NCBI RefSeq assembly: GCF_032670585.1
Contig: NZ_JAVQHL010000001.1
Span: 1,054,001-1,118,000, forward strand
DNA: 64,000 bases
From: Ostreiculturibacter nitratireducens
GTDB lineage: Bacteria; Pseudomonadota; Alphaproteobacteria; Rhodobacterales; Rhodobacteraceae
Direction: 5' to 3'
In this document: one piece after another, positions 20,043 to 28,073 of the stretch
Layout: the number at the start of each line of letters is the position of its first letter
How positions within the stretch are numbered: position 1 is the stretch's first letter
Notes under the pieces: model-generated
The model's database searches: none
What the model was told of the DNA's origin: nothing
The model's input: only the letters and a program-made list of their open reading frames with translations
Program-made: the position numbers and the translations under genes

Positions 20043-20070
20043 TTGCGCACCACGCGCGGCTGGCCTAAAC
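20043..20070 (+). promoter_or_regulatory. Promoter of tRNA-Glu
   Basis: TTGCGC (20043-20048), a 16-base spacer and CTAAAC (20065-20070) lie 20 bases before the tRNA. The layout resembles alphaproteobacterial housekeeping promoters of stable RNA genes. Confidence 0.5.
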
Positions 20071-20089
20071 ACCGCCCCACGCCAAGCGC

Positions 20090-20164
20090 GGCCCGTTCGT
20101 CTATCGGTTAGGACGTCAGGTTTTCAACCTGAAAAGAGGGGTTCGACTCCCCTACGGGCTGCCA
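20090..20164 (+). tRNA. tRNA-Glu (anticodon TTC)
   Basis: A 75-base tRNA with encoded CCA. The acceptor stem is GGCCCGT/ACGGGCT (one G-T pair), the D-arm contains GTCTATCGGTTAGGAC, the anticodon stem is TCAGG/CCTGA with loop TTTTCAA (anticodon TTC), and the T-arm is AGGGGTTCGACTCCCCT. The discriminator base is G. No attachment-site duplication or integrase was found nearby. Confidence 0.95.
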
Positions 20165-20232
20165 CTTCATCCAGCCAGAACAGCCCCTTCCGTGACGGTT
20201 TTGCGCCGGTCTTTCGCGCGCGCGGCGTTCAC

Positions 20233-20246
20233 TTAATCTCTGTCAA
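20233..20246 (+). promoter_or_regulatory. FNR/Dnr-type box (imperfect) before usp
   Basis: TTAAT-CTCT-GTCAA differs from the TTGAT/C-N4-A/GTCAA consensus at one key base in the left half. It lies 53 bases before the universal stress protein ATG. It is one of several related sites in this block. Confidence 0.45.
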
Positions 20247-20299
20247 AGCGCATCACTTATGGCGTGGCATGCTGGTGTCTCGGCAATGGGAGATGCGGC

Positions 20300-20827
20300 A
20301 TGACCAGAAAGATCCTCGTGGCCTATGACGGGTCCGACAATTCACGGCGGGCGCTGGAGCTTGCTTCCGAACTCTCCGCGAAGCTGGAGATGGATCTGAC
20401 CATCCTGCACGTGATGATGCACGGGAAGTCGGCAGAGGAAATCCTGCGTCTGGCAGAAGCAGAGCACATCGTCCGGGAACCGGCAGGCGACGCTGCGGAG
20501 AAACTGCGCATGACGGCCTTGAACATGCGGGAACATCTGGGACGAGATCCGGCGGACGCGGAACGCGTTCGTGCCGTCTCGGCGATCGGAGATCAGCTCG
20601 TCGCGGAGGCGCAGACGATGAGCGATGAACTCGGCGCCCGGAACGTCCGCACGATGGTCCGCTCCGGCGATTACGCGGAAGAAATACTGGAGGCGGCCAA
20701 GGAAACCGGCGCGGACATGGTCGTCGTCGGCAGCCGCGGCCTCGGGCTCATCAAAGGGGCGCTTCTGGGCAGCGTGTCGATGCGGGTCGCCGAACGTGCC
20801 TACCGCACCGTCGTCACTGTAAGGTAG
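20300..20827 (+). CDS. Universal stress protein (UspA family)
   Basis: A 175-residue single-domain Usp. The opening beta-strand KILVAYDGSDNSRRALE and the C-terminal nucleotide-binding motif VVGSRGLGLIKGALLGSVS (G-2x-G-9x-GS pattern) indicate an ATP-binding type. Such proteins are induced by starvation or oxygen limitation in many bacteria. The ATG at 20300 was chosen because the usual Usp strand begins right there; the earlier start at 20264 adds an unlikely Cys-rich stretch. An imperfect FNR/Dnr-type site is 53 bases upstream. It converges on the dodecin gene. Confidence 0.88.
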   Translation: MTRKILVAYDGSDNSRRALELASELSAKLEMDLTILHVMMHGKSAEEILRLAEAEHIVREPAGDAAEKLRMTALNMREHLGRDPADAERVRAVSAIGDQLVAEAQTMSDELGARNVRTMVRSGDYAEEILEAAKETGADMVVVGSRGLGLIKGALLGSVSMRVAERAYRTVVTVR

Positions 20828-20889
20828 CACACAACGGCCCTTCCCCGGTTTCCGGCCGTCGGTTCCGAGGAAGGCGCCGGTGTCCGGGG

Positions 20890-21090
20890 TCAGTCGAGCG
20901 CGAAGCTGATCTTCGCGTTGACGCGATACTTGACGATCTTGTCCCCATCGACCGTCGCGTTCATTTCCTTGATGTAGATCGACTTGATGTTGCGCACCGT
21001 CTTCGATGCATTGGCGACAGCCACTCGGGCCGCGTCCTCGAAGCTTTGGTCGGATTCGGCGAGAACCTCGATGACTTTCAGCATTGACAT
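20890..21090 (-). CDS. Dodecin family flavin-binding protein
   Basis: A 66-residue protein matching the small dodecin fold: KVIEVLAESDQSFEDAARVA, then a helix-strand segment with NIKSIYIKEM, and the final strand VNAKISFALD. Dodecins form hollow dodecamers that store riboflavin or FMN and limit photodamage. The start is the ATG at 21090 after AAGGACGGGAAGCA; an upstream in-frame start would add seven residues. It lies between the stress protein and the P-type ATPase, on the same strand as the ATPase, whose stop is 104 bases upstream. Confidence 0.88.
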   Translation of the reverse strand: MSMLKVIEVLAESDQSFEDAARVAVANASKTVRNIKSIYIKEMNATVDGDKIVKYRVNAKISFALD

Positions 21091-21193
21091 TGCTTCCCGT
21101 CCTTTCTGCATGTTCTTGCGTGCATGGCGTGAGGCTCTGCCTCCGCCACCGCATGCTTTTAGGCGAGTGCCGGCACGAGAGCATTAACAGGGG

Positions 21194-23896
21194 TCAAGGC
21201 GACCCGGCCCGCCGGCCTGCGCCCTTTTCCCCTCGCCCCTGCCGCGGCCGCAGGAAGGGAGCGAGCTTCAGGAAGATCTGGCCAATGGCAAGTGGCAGGA
21301 GGCTCATCCCGGCGGCCAGCGCGAGCCCCGCATTCCCCGGCGCGGGAAGCCGCAGGAGGTCCGCGAGTGCCGGCAGCCACAGCGCCAGCGCGACGAGCCC
21401 AAGGGACAGGGACAACGCAGCCCAGATGAACGGATTGCGCGTGACTTCGTTGCGCAGAAGCCCGGAATCCGGCGCACGGACGTTGAAGACGTTCCAGAGC
21501 TGCGCGAGCGCGAGGGTGAGGAAGGCCACCGTTACCGAGGCGCCCGCGTCGAGCCCAAGCCGGAAGCGCGCCAGTCCGAAGGCCGTCAGCGTCGCGAAGG
21601 TGATCACCCCGCCGAGAACCCCGATCTGGGTCCAGCGGGCCCCGTCCAGGATCGGTTCCGCGGGATCCCTGGGCGGCTGGCGCATCACGTTGTCATCCCC
21701 CGCCCCGAGGCCCAGCGCAAAGGCGGGGAAGACGTCCGTCACGAGGTTGAGGAAAAGTATCTGAAGCGGAAGCAGCGGCGTCGGCAGTCCCGCTCCGACC
21801 GCGAGTCCGACGACCAGCACCTCGCTGACGTTGCAGGACATCAGGTAGACGACGAATTTGCGGATGTTCCCGAAGATGACACGACCCTGCTGCATGGCCG
21901 CGATGATCGTCTCGAACGCGTCGTCCTTCAGCACCATGTCGGCCGCCTCGCGCGCGACCTCCGTTCCGCGTTGACCCATGGCGATGCCGATATCCGCCTT
22001 CTTGAGCGCGGGCGCGTCGTTCACCCCGTCACCGGTCATTGCCACGACCTGCCCGCTTTCCTGGTAGAGCGCGACGAGGGTCAGCTTCATCTCCGGCGCG
22101 ACGCGGGCGAATACGTCGGCGGCGAGCAGCCTTTCGCGCCTCTCTCCATCCGCATTCCCGGCATCGAAATCGACAAGGTCGTACCCCTCGATCACGGCAA
22201 GAGGACCGTCGCCGAGGCCCGCGTCGCGCGCGATCTTGGCCGCCGTGTCGGCGTGGTCGCCCGTCAGCATCACGACGCGCACGCCCGCCCTGCGGCTCGC
22301 CCGGATCGCCGAGGGAACGTCCGCGCGCAGGGGATCGATCAGACAAACAAGCCCGACGAGCATGAGGGCTTCGTAGGGGGCCTCCTCCGCGGATTCTCGG
22401 TGCTTCATGGCGAGGGCGAGGAGCCGGAGCCCGTCCCGAGCCGCCGCGTCGCTGCGGCTGGCCCAGTCCGCGCGCTCGGCGACGTCAAGGTCGCGCGGGC
22501 CATCCTCAGCCAACACCCGATTGCAGCACGGGATCACCGATTCAGGCGCGCCCTTCACCGCGTAGAGATGGACGTCGCCGTCGGCATGAACGGTCGCCAT
22601 CATCTTCCTGTCGGGATCGAAGGCATGCTCCTTCACCTCCGCGCGGGCCTCCAGCAGCGAGGGACGGCCAAGCCCCGCCCTTCGCGCGGCGACCAGCAGC
22701 GCAACCTCCATCGGGTCGCCGCTTCGCGTCGCCTCCGACCCGTCGCCCAGTTCCGCGTTGTTGCAGAGCGCTCCGACGCGAAGCGCCCACCGAAGCCTCT
22801 CGTCCTCGGCCCCGATCGCTTTCCGTGAGGTGAAATCCACGTCGCAGGCATCGAGGATATACCGCACCGCCGTCATTCGGTTCTCGGTCAGCGTGCCGGT
22901 CTTGTCGGTCAGGATCACGGTCGTCGCGCCCAGCGTCTCGACCGAAGACAGCTTCGTGATGATCGCGTTCCGAGCCGCCATCAGCCACATTCCACGCGCG
23001 AGACTGAGCGTTGCGACGACGGGCAGCCCCTCCGGCACCGCAGCGACGGCGAGCGCCACGCCGGTCTGGATCATGCCAGTGAGTTCGTACCCCCTCAGCA
23101 CGCCGGCGAGGACCGTGAGCGCCGCGATACCGAGCGTAAGCCAGACCAGCCACTGACCAAGCCGGTCGAGCCGCTTTTCGAGAGGGGTCGCCTCTGCCTC
23201 GGCGCTTTGGGCAAGATCGCTGATGCGCCCGATCTCCGTGCGCATGCCTGTTGCGACGACGATCCCCTCGCCCGCGCCCTGGGTGATCGCCGTTCCCTTG
23301 AAGGCCATGTTGCCACGGTCCCCGACCAGCGCGTCGGGGGCGATCGGGGCGATGCCTTTCGCGACGGGTACCGATTCACCTGTCAGGACGGATTCATCGC
23401 ATTGCAGGTTGGAGGCTTCGGCAAGGCGAAGATCCGCCGTGACGACGTCCCCGGCTTCAAGGACCACGAGGTCACCGGGAACCAGATCGCGCGCATTGAC
23501 CTCGCGCACCTCGCCGCCGCGCCTGACCCGTGTGCGGACCTCTGCGACCCGCAGAAGCGCCTCCATCGACCGCGCGGCACGCAGTTCGGTAACGAAGCCG
23601 ATCGTGCCATTGATGACGAGGACAACGACGATCGCCAGAGAATCCGCGATGTCGCCCAGGAAGAATGACACGCCCGACGCGACCGCGAGCAGCCATACGA
23701 TTATGCTCTTGAACTGGTGGGCAAGGATCGCCAGGGCGCTTTTTGGTTTGTGCCGGCGCATTCGATTGGGGCCGTGGACCCGCCTGCGCCGCAAGACCTC
23801 CTCCGCGTCAAGGCCGCGCTTCGGCACTGTCCCGAGCGCCGCAGCCACCTCCTCGACCGGGAGCGCGAAGGGCGTCTCGGGAAGCGTTGGGGGCAT
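21194..23896 (-). CDS. Cation-transporting P-type ATPase (P2 type)
   Basis: A 900-residue P2-type ATPase. An N-terminal cation_ATPase_N domain (about 10-70) is followed by the actuator TGES (172-175), helix M4 with PEGLP (288-292), phosphorylation site DKTGT (331-335), KGAPE in the nucleotide domain (448-452), hinge GDGVND (622-627) and a C-terminal set of membrane helices. The ATG at 23896 has AAAGGAC upstream. P2 ATPases export Ca2+ or exchange other cations; the ion cannot be assigned by eye (Ca2+ or Mg2+ are plausible). A near-FNR/Dnr site lies about 115 bases upstream (24010-24023). Comparable ATPases sit among low-oxygen-induced genes in other bacteria. Confidence 0.9.
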   Translation of the reverse strand: MPPTLPETPFALPVEEVAAALGTVPKRGLDAEEVLRRRRVHGPNRMRRHKPKSALAILAHQFKSIIVWLLAVASGVSFFLGDIADSLAIVVVLVINGTIGFVTELRAARSMEALLRVAEVRTRVRRGGEVREVNARDLVPGDLVVLEAGDVVTADLRLAEASNLQCDESVLTGESVPVAKGIAPIAPDALVGDRGNMAFKGTAITQGAGEGIVVATGMRTEIGRISDLAQSAEAEATPLEKRLDRLGQWLVWLTLGIAALTVLAGVLRGYELTGMIQTGVALAVAAVPEGLPVVATLSLARGMWLMAARNAIITKLSSVETLGATTVILTDKTGTLTENRMTAVRYILDACDVDFTSRKAIGAEDERLRWALRVGALCNNAELGDGSEATRSGDPMEVALLVAARRAGLGRPSLLEARAEVKEHAFDPDRKMMATVHADGDVHLYAVKGAPESVIPCCNRVLAEDGPRDLDVAERADWASRSDAAARDGLRLLALAMKHRESAEEAPYEALMLVGLVCLIDPLRADVPSAIRASRRAGVRVVMLTGDHADTAAKIARDAGLGDGPLAVIEGYDLVDFDAGNADGERRERLLAADVFARVAPEMKLTLVALYQESGQVVAMTGDGVNDAPALKKADIGIAMGQRGTEVAREAADMVLKDDAFETIIAAMQQGRVIFGNIRKFVVYLMSCNVSEVLVVGLAVGAGLPTPLLPLQILFLNLVTDVFPAFALGLGAGDDNVMRQPPRDPAEPILDGARWTQIGVLGGVITFATLTAFGLARFRLGLDAGASVTVAFLTLALAQLWNVFNVRAPDSGLLRNEVTRNPFIWAALSLSLGLVALALWLPALADLLRLPAPGNAGLALAAGMSLLPLAIGQIFLKLAPFLRPRQGRGEKGAGRRAGSP

Positions 23897-24009
23897 CGTC
23901 CTTTCCTTCGGTACTCGGCCTTGGCGCGTCAGATTGCGGATCCGGCTTTTTGGGCGCAGGTCACGGAACCTGCACGCGAACCATCTCGCCAGCAGGGTCG
24001 AACGGCGCA

Positions 24010-24023
24010 ATGACGCAGGTCAA
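24010..24023 (-). promoter_or_regulatory. Near-match FNR/Dnr-type box before P-type ATPase
   Basis: On the minus strand TTGAC-CTGC-GTCAT: one mismatch to TTGAC-N4-GTCAA, 114 bases before the ATPase start. It shares the CAGGTCAA half with the boxes at 24616 and 59280. Confidence 0.45.
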
Positions 24024-24105
24024 GCGGCAGGCTCGGGCGCCTCCCGAAGTGAAAGGCCACCGCTGCGGCGGTGGCCCCTTCATCAGCGTTTTCGCGAACA
24101 GGTTG

Positions 24106-24546
24106 TCAGACCGGCGTGGCGTGCTTCGCCTTGCCCGAAAGACCGGCCTTCCTGGCCGTCTCTTCCACCGCCTCCTTGCCGGCCTCGAGTTCGCTCGCAG
24201 TCAGGTAGCCCGCGCAGCGCGAACACATGGTGACCCATTCCTGGACGTCCTCGGCGAGGCGTTCAAGCGAATGCGTCTGCCACTCCGCCAGAGCCGTCAT
24301 GGCATGTGCCGGGTCGGATGCGCTGACCGAAGTCATGCGCTTTGCCGCTTCGAGCGCGGTCTGCGTCGCCTCGTGCCGACGCTCGAACCAGTGATGGGCG
24401 TACTGTTCGGCTTCGTTCAGGATATTCTCCTGGGCGTCCCAGAACTGGCGGACCTGCGGCCCGATCATGGGATTGGCGGCGAGGAACTCCTGGGCCTGCC
24501 GGACCATTTCCGCGACGGGGTTCGTATCGGATTCCGGTTTGGCCAT
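24106..24546 (-). CDS. Phasin-like protein
   Basis: A 146-residue, probably all-helical protein without signal peptide. Residues 25-75 (PQVRQFWDAQENILNEAEQ and onwards) and 85-125 form amphipathic helices like phasins, the small proteins that coat polyhydroxyalkanoate granules. A CysSerArgCys pair lies at about 116-119 and a Lys-rich tail ends the chain. The ATG at 24546 has GGAGG nine bases upstream. The PHA synthase gene 3.5 kb away supports the idea. A perfect TTGAC-ACAG-GTCAA box (24616-24629) is 70 bases upstream. The family call is by resemblance only. Confidence 0.6.
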   Translation of the reverse strand: MAKPESDTNPVAEMVRQAQEFLAANPMIGPQVRQFWDAQENILNEAEQYAHHWFERRHEATQTALEAAKRMTSVSASDPAHAMTALAEWQTHSLERLAEDVQEWVTMCSRCAGYLTASELEAGKEAVEETARKAGLSGKAKHATPV

Positions 24547-24615
24547 CTGGCACCTCCGTATTGCTGCTGCAGAGAAATTCGCGGTGAACCATCGGTCAGC
24601 GCCGCTCAGGCCGCA

Positions 24616-24629
24616 TTGACACAGGTCAA
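24616..24629 (-). promoter_or_regulatory. Dnr/Nnr-type box before phasin-like gene
   Basis: A perfect TTGAC-ACAG-GTCAA palindrome-like site, 70 bases before the phasin-like start. The arms match the TTGAC variant used by Dnr/NnrR-type regulators and tolerated by FnrL. Confidence 0.65.
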
Positions 24630-24772
24630 TCCGGGCGTACCGCCGCCTGGGCCAGGAAATCGGCGCCATCCGAATGCCGACAGGAATTCGCCTCAACCGT
24701 CTGAAAACAAGGCGCTTCCGGAGAAGACCGCTGCCCACACGCGCATGACACAGGCATATCGGGCAAGACATG

Positions 24773-24786
24773 TTGATTTGAATCAA
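24773..24786 (+). promoter_or_regulatory. FNR-type box before Crp/Fnr gene
   Basis: A perfect TTGAT-TTGA-ATCAA site, identical to the classical FNR/Anr consensus. It is 126 bases before the ATG of the rightward Crp/Fnr regulator, a distance that fits a promoter start about 85 bases upstream of the gene. Confidence 0.7.
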
Positions 24787-24912
24787 CGCCCCCAATCCCC
24801 ATCTTGCTACATGAATTCTCTTTCCGGCCGGGAATCACCCCGGGATTGTCACGGGCGCCGTTGCGCCCTTGGGCGTGTCGATCCGGCCATGCAGTGCACG
24901 GGGGGTGCTCTG

Positions 24913-25656
24913 ATGGATTCCGTCGATCTTGCCGCCACCCGGCTTTCAGAAGTCCGGTCCAAGGGAACCCGCGCGTTGGACGCCGAGGCGTTTCGCTCCA
25001 ACCTTGAAAAGAATTCGCGCTGCTACAGCGCCGGCCACCAGTTGGCATTCGAAGGCGACAACGGCGCTCCCGTCCTCTGGGTTCTCAAGGGATGGCTCGC
25101 GTTGTCGAAGTCGCTCTCTGACGGCCAGACCCAGATCATCGACTTCATCCTGCCCCGCGATATCGCGTTGCCGGGCGCGGCCGACGGGCTCACCGCCGCT
25201 TTCCAGGTCGAGGCTCTGACCGACGTGGAGGTCGCGAGCCTTTCCCAGCATGAATGGGACCGGATCAAGCAGGCCTGCCCGGACGTGCAGGGCCTCGCGG
25301 TCAACCTTGCCGCCGCCGCGCAGGCACGAATGTCGGAACGGATGCTGCGGCTCGGGAAAGGCAGCGCGCCGATGCGGATCGCCTATGCACTCCTGGAACT
25401 CAGCGTGCGCCTCAAGTCCATCGGCGAGATGGAAGGCGATTTCATCCACCTGCCGCTGACCCAGCAGCAGCTTGGCGATTTCACGGGACTTTCCTCCGTC
25501 CATGTCTGCCGGACGCTGCGCCGCCTCGTGCGCAACGGCGTCATAACGACGGTGGATCACCGCGACATCCGGATCCGGGACATCGCCGCCCTGTCCGAGA
25601 TGGCAGGGATCGACGTGGGCCGGCTCGCGCACGAGATCTCGCCCGTAGCCGCGTGA
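24913..25656 (+). CDS. Crp/Fnr family transcriptional regulator
   Basis: A 247-residue regulator: a cNMP-binding-like beta-roll domain (about 30-150) and a winged HTH (about 165-230). It lacks the N-terminal Cys cluster of FNR, so it probably holds no Fe-S cluster. The recognition helix reads GLSSVHVCRTLRRL, not the Glu-x-x-Ser-Arg pattern of FNR, so it may not bind TTGAT boxes itself. The start at 24913 follows GGGGGTG; an alternative ATG is at 24889. A perfect FNR box is upstream, so the gene itself may answer to FnrL or a Dnr protein. The much longer in-frame open stretch is antisense to the ATPase and phasin-like genes. Confidence 0.85.
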   Translation: MDSVDLAATRLSEVRSKGTRALDAEAFRSNLEKNSRCYSAGHQLAFEGDNGAPVLWVLKGWLALSKSLSDGQTQIIDFILPRDIALPGAADGLTAAFQVEALTDVEVASLSQHEWDRIKQACPDVQGLAVNLAAAAQARMSERMLRLGKGSAPMRIAYALLELSVRLKSIGEMEGDFIHLPLTQQQLGDFTGLSSVHVCRTLRRLVRNGVITTVDHRDIRIRDIAALSEMAGIDVGRLAHEISPVAA

Positions 25657-25669
25657 ACCGAGGGGCCGG

Positions 25670-26086
25670 TCAGCGGTCCTCCACCACTTCGCCCAGCGCT
25701 TCCCCAGCGAGGATTTCCGAGGCATCCTCGGCGATGTCACCCATCGACACGATTCCCACGAGCCGTCCGCTTCTGTCGAGGACCGGCATCCGGCGCACCT
25801 GGTGGTCGCCCATCAGGCCCGCGACTTCTTCGATCGTCTGATCCTCGAAGCAGTGCAGGACGCCGGGGGACATGACCTCCGCCGCCGCAACGCTCTCGGC
25901 CGATTTCGATTCCGAAACCATTCGCACGGTGATGTCCCGGTCCGAGACCATGCCGACGAGCCGGCCGGCCTCGACCACGGGGAGGATGCCGATGCCACAG
26001 TCGCGCATCTTCCGCGCGGCGACACGCACAGACATGCTCGCCTGCACGGTTACGACGGGTCTTGTCATGATATCGCGCACCCGCAT
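25670..26086 (-). CDS. CBS-domain protein
   Basis: A 138-residue protein made of two CBS motifs (about 8-60 and 75-130), each with the ADP/AMP-type Gly-x-Val-Ser-x-x-Asp-Ile signature: LVGMVSDRDI and LVGIVSMGDI. Stand-alone CBS pairs sense adenine nucleotides and are often induced under low oxygen. The ATG at 26086 begins RVRDIMTRPVVTV, the normal first strand and helix. It converges on the Crp/Fnr gene with 13 bases between stops and has its own promoter in 26087-26442. Confidence 0.87.
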   Translation of the reverse strand: MRVRDIMTRPVVTVQASMSVRVAARKMRDCGIGILPVVEAGRLVGMVSDRDITVRMVSESKSAESVAAAEVMSPGVLHCFEDQTIEEVAGLMGDHQVRRMPVLDRSGRLVGIVSMGDIAEDASEILAGEALGEVVEDR

Positions 26087-26442
26087 CCTGAACTCGTCGC
26101 GGCCTGCCTTGCCTCGCGCGGCGCCTGCGCGCACGGGGCAGGACTTCTTCGGCTCCTTTTCGCTCAAGGGCGCGTGCAGGCGCATTAACCTTTGATAAGC
26201 GCACCCTCCCCTTGTCTCGGCTCTTTCCCGCCGAGATTCGCCCCCTCGGCAGGCACGGCAGCGCCGGCGGTCCAACGGCGGAGATGCGCGCGAGGCCGTT
26301 TCAAGTTACATTTACATTCGGATGGCATGGCTCAAGCGAGCCGATCCAGCCAGACGCGACAAGCTGCATGGCCCACGGTTCAGGGGCCGCATTCGGCCCC
26401 TTTGAAGACAGCAGGCGCGTCCGACCCAGGGGGAATATCGCG
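26087..26442. other. Divergent intergenic region with structured leader
   Basis: 356 bases between the CBS gene and the small HTH gene. It contains the hairpin GGCTC-AAGC-GAGCC (26329-26342) and a terminator-like hairpin at 26382-26404 just before the HTH gene, suggesting a leader or small RNA. No FNR-type box was found here. The rest shows nothing recognisable. Confidence 0.4.
26329..26404 (+). ncRNA. Candidate small RNA or attenuator leader
   Basis: Two adjacent hairpins: GGCTC-AAGC-GAGCC (26329-26342) and AGGGGCCG-CATT-CGGCCCCT (26382-26401) followed by TTT. The second is shaped like an intrinsic terminator yet lies 39 bases before the ATG of the HTH gene. Either a short transcript ends here or the leader attenuates the HTH gene. 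The 5' end is not defined. Confidence 0.3.
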
Positions 26443-26673
26443 ATGAGCAGACTTGAACGCTTCCTTGCGCAGCCCGTGCCAGGAAGCAGACTGCCGCGGC
26501 CGCATCATGGCCTCCGGGCAAAGCTCGGCCCCATGCCGGGCGCCTCGCTGCGCGCGATGGACGCATACGGCCTTTCCGACCGGGAGATCGCGCATTACTA
26601 CGGCCTGACGCCCTCGACGGTCCGACGGCTGCGCCGCGCACTGATGGCTCATTGCGTCGCGCGACCGGCCTGA
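26443..26673 (+). CDS. Small HTH-domain protein
   Basis: A 76-residue protein with a basic N-terminal half (several Arg/Pro/Gly) and a C-terminal helix-turn-helix: LSDREIAHYYGLTPSTVRRL, typical of sigma-region-4 or resolvase-type DNA-binding helices. The ATG at 26443 follows AGGGGGAATATCGCG. It may be a small DNA-binding protein; no effector domain is present. The last 25 bases overlap the 3' end of the convergent phosphotransacetylase fusion gene. It sits in the low-oxygen/PHA block, so a role there is possible but unproved. Confidence 0.6.
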   Translation: MSRLERFLAQPVPGSRLPRPHHGLRAKLGPMPGASLRAMDAYGLSDREIAHYYGLTPSTVRRLRRALMAHCVARPA

Positions 26674-28055
26674 CCTGCAGCCGCGACGAGACAGGCGAGC
26701 GCGGCAGAGGCGCGGCGTTCGCGGGGAGAATCGGCGCGGCTCGTCAGCGCGATCGGCACCCGCGCGCCCATAACCACGCCCGCAGCCTCGGCGCCGGCGA
26801 GGTAGTCCAGATCCTTCACCAGGATGTTGCCTGACACCAGATCCGGCACGATCAGGACATCCGCGACGCCTGCCACGGGGGACTGGATTCCCTTGATCTT
26901 CGCCGCCTGCTCGGACACCGCGTTGTCCAGCGCGAAAGGCCCGTCGACCTCGGCCCCGGTGATGATCCCGCGTTCCGCCATCTTGCAGATCGCAGCGGCC
27001 ATCACGGTCGAGGGGATGCGCTCCGTCACGTCCTCCACTGCGGAAAGGAGCGCCACCTTCGGGACATCCGTGCCCAGCACATGCGCCAGGTCGATCGCGT
27101 TCTGGACGATGTCGCGCAACTCGTCGAGATCGGGCCGGATGTTGATTGCCGCGTCCGAAACCAGAAGAAGGCGCGCGTAGCTCGGCACATCGAGGACGAA
27201 GACATGACTGATGCGGCGCTGCCCGCGCAGGTCATGCCGCGCGATGACGGGCTCCAGAAGCGTGCTCGTGTGCAGGGAACCCTTCATCAGCACTCGGACC
27301 TCGCCCTCGGCGGCGAGGCGCGCCGCAGTCTCCGCCGCGATCTCGGGCGTGGGCGCAGGCACGATCCGCGCAGCGGACAGGTCGAGACCCGCCGCCTCCG
27401 CGACCTCCCTGATCCTGTCCTCCGGCCCGATCAGCACCGGCGCGATCAGTCCCGCAGCCGCGCTTTCCATCGCGCCGCGCAGCGAAGGTTTGTCGATCGG
27501 GTAGACGACGCCGGTCTCCACCGCGCCGAGGCTCAGCGCCATCTCCTCCAGCCGGTCGAAACGGTCTGGGGGCTCGGCCGCGCCGAAACCGGCAGGCTTG
27601 CCGAACCGGCGCGAGATCTCGCGCTCGGGCGCTATCACCTCGAGACGTCCCTTGCAGAGCACGCCCCCTGCTTCCTCCCCTTCTTCCTTGCGGCAGATGC
27701 AATCGATCGAAACCCGGCGCGCCGCCTCGTCCAGCGCGAGCACGGAGAACTCGACGTCGACCTTGTCGCCAATCACGGGCGCGCCCAGGAAATCGAGCGC
27801 CATCGAGCCTATGCGCGCGCCGAAACCGGGAAACTCCGTCGCGACCAGCGTCGTTATCAGGCTGACGCAGAACCCACCCTCGGCCATCGCAGCGCGGAAT
27901 TCCGGGCTGGCCGCCATCTCGCCATCGACGCGGTCATGGTTCGTGTCGGCCGCGAATCCGACGAAGGTGCGGATATCACCCGGTGCGATGCGGCGTCTCA
28001 GCTTCGCGCGGTCGCCTACCCTGATCCGGTCGAATGGCCGGTTTTCTACTCTCAT
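26649..28055 (-). CDS. Bifunctional MaoC-like hydratase / phosphate acetyl(butyryl)transferase
   Basis: A 468-residue fusion. Residues about 8-140 form a MaoC-like hot-dog domain (AGFAADTNHDRVD-type segment with FAADTNHDRV; GGFCVSLITTLV). Residues about 155-468 form a PTA/PTB domain (SDAAINIRPDL, GADVDGPFALDNAVS-like segment, GVADVLIVPDLVSGNILVKD). PTA/PTB moves an acyl group between CoA and phosphate; the MaoC part may hydrate enoyl-CoA. The start is uncertain: ATG at 28055 or an in-frame GTG three bases upstream at 28058; a GAGG site precedes both. It begins 18 bases after the PHA synthase stop, in the same operon. No acetate kinase gene follows. Confidence 0.87.
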   Translation of the reverse strand: MRVENRPFDRIRVGDRAKLRRRIAPGDIRTFVGFAADTNHDRVDGEMAASPEFRAAMAEGGFCVSLITTLVATEFPGFGARIGSMALDFLGAPVIGDKVDVEFSVLALDEAARRVSIDCICRKEEGEEAGGVLCKGRLEVIAPEREISRRFGKPAGFGAAEPPDRFDRLEEMALSLGAVETGVVYPIDKPSLRGAMESAAAGLIAPVLIGPEDRIREVAEAAGLDLSAARIVPAPTPEIAAETAARLAAEGEVRVLMKGSLHTSTLLEPVIARHDLRGQRRISHVFVLDVPSYARLLLVSDAAINIRPDLDELRDIVQNAIDLAHVLGTDVPKVALLSAVEDVTERIPSTVMAAAICKMAERGIITGAEVDGPFALDNAVSEQAAKIKGIQSPVAGVADVLIVPDLVSGNILVKDLDYLAGAEAAGVVMGARVPIALTSRADSPRERRASAALACLVAAAGQAGRATQ

Positions 28056-28073
28056 CACGAAAGTCACCCTCGT

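Larger units (their letters stand above)
24547..24912. other. Divergent control region with two FNR/Dnr-type boxes
   Basis: 366 bases between the phasin-like gene (leftward) and the Crp/Fnr gene (rightward). It holds two perfect palindromic boxes, at 24616-24629 and 24773-24786. No RNA gene or small coding sequence could be supported; the reading frame crossing it lacks a start with a ribosome site before 24889. Confidence 0.55.

Noticed and set aside
20090..20164. tRNA-Glu as an integration site
   Set aside because: No integrase, direct repeat of the tRNA 3' end or mobile gene was seen downstream.
23743..24912. Extension of the Crp/Fnr frame to 637 residues
   Set aside because: The upstream part lies antisense to the ATPase and phasin-like genes; the family fold begins near 24913.
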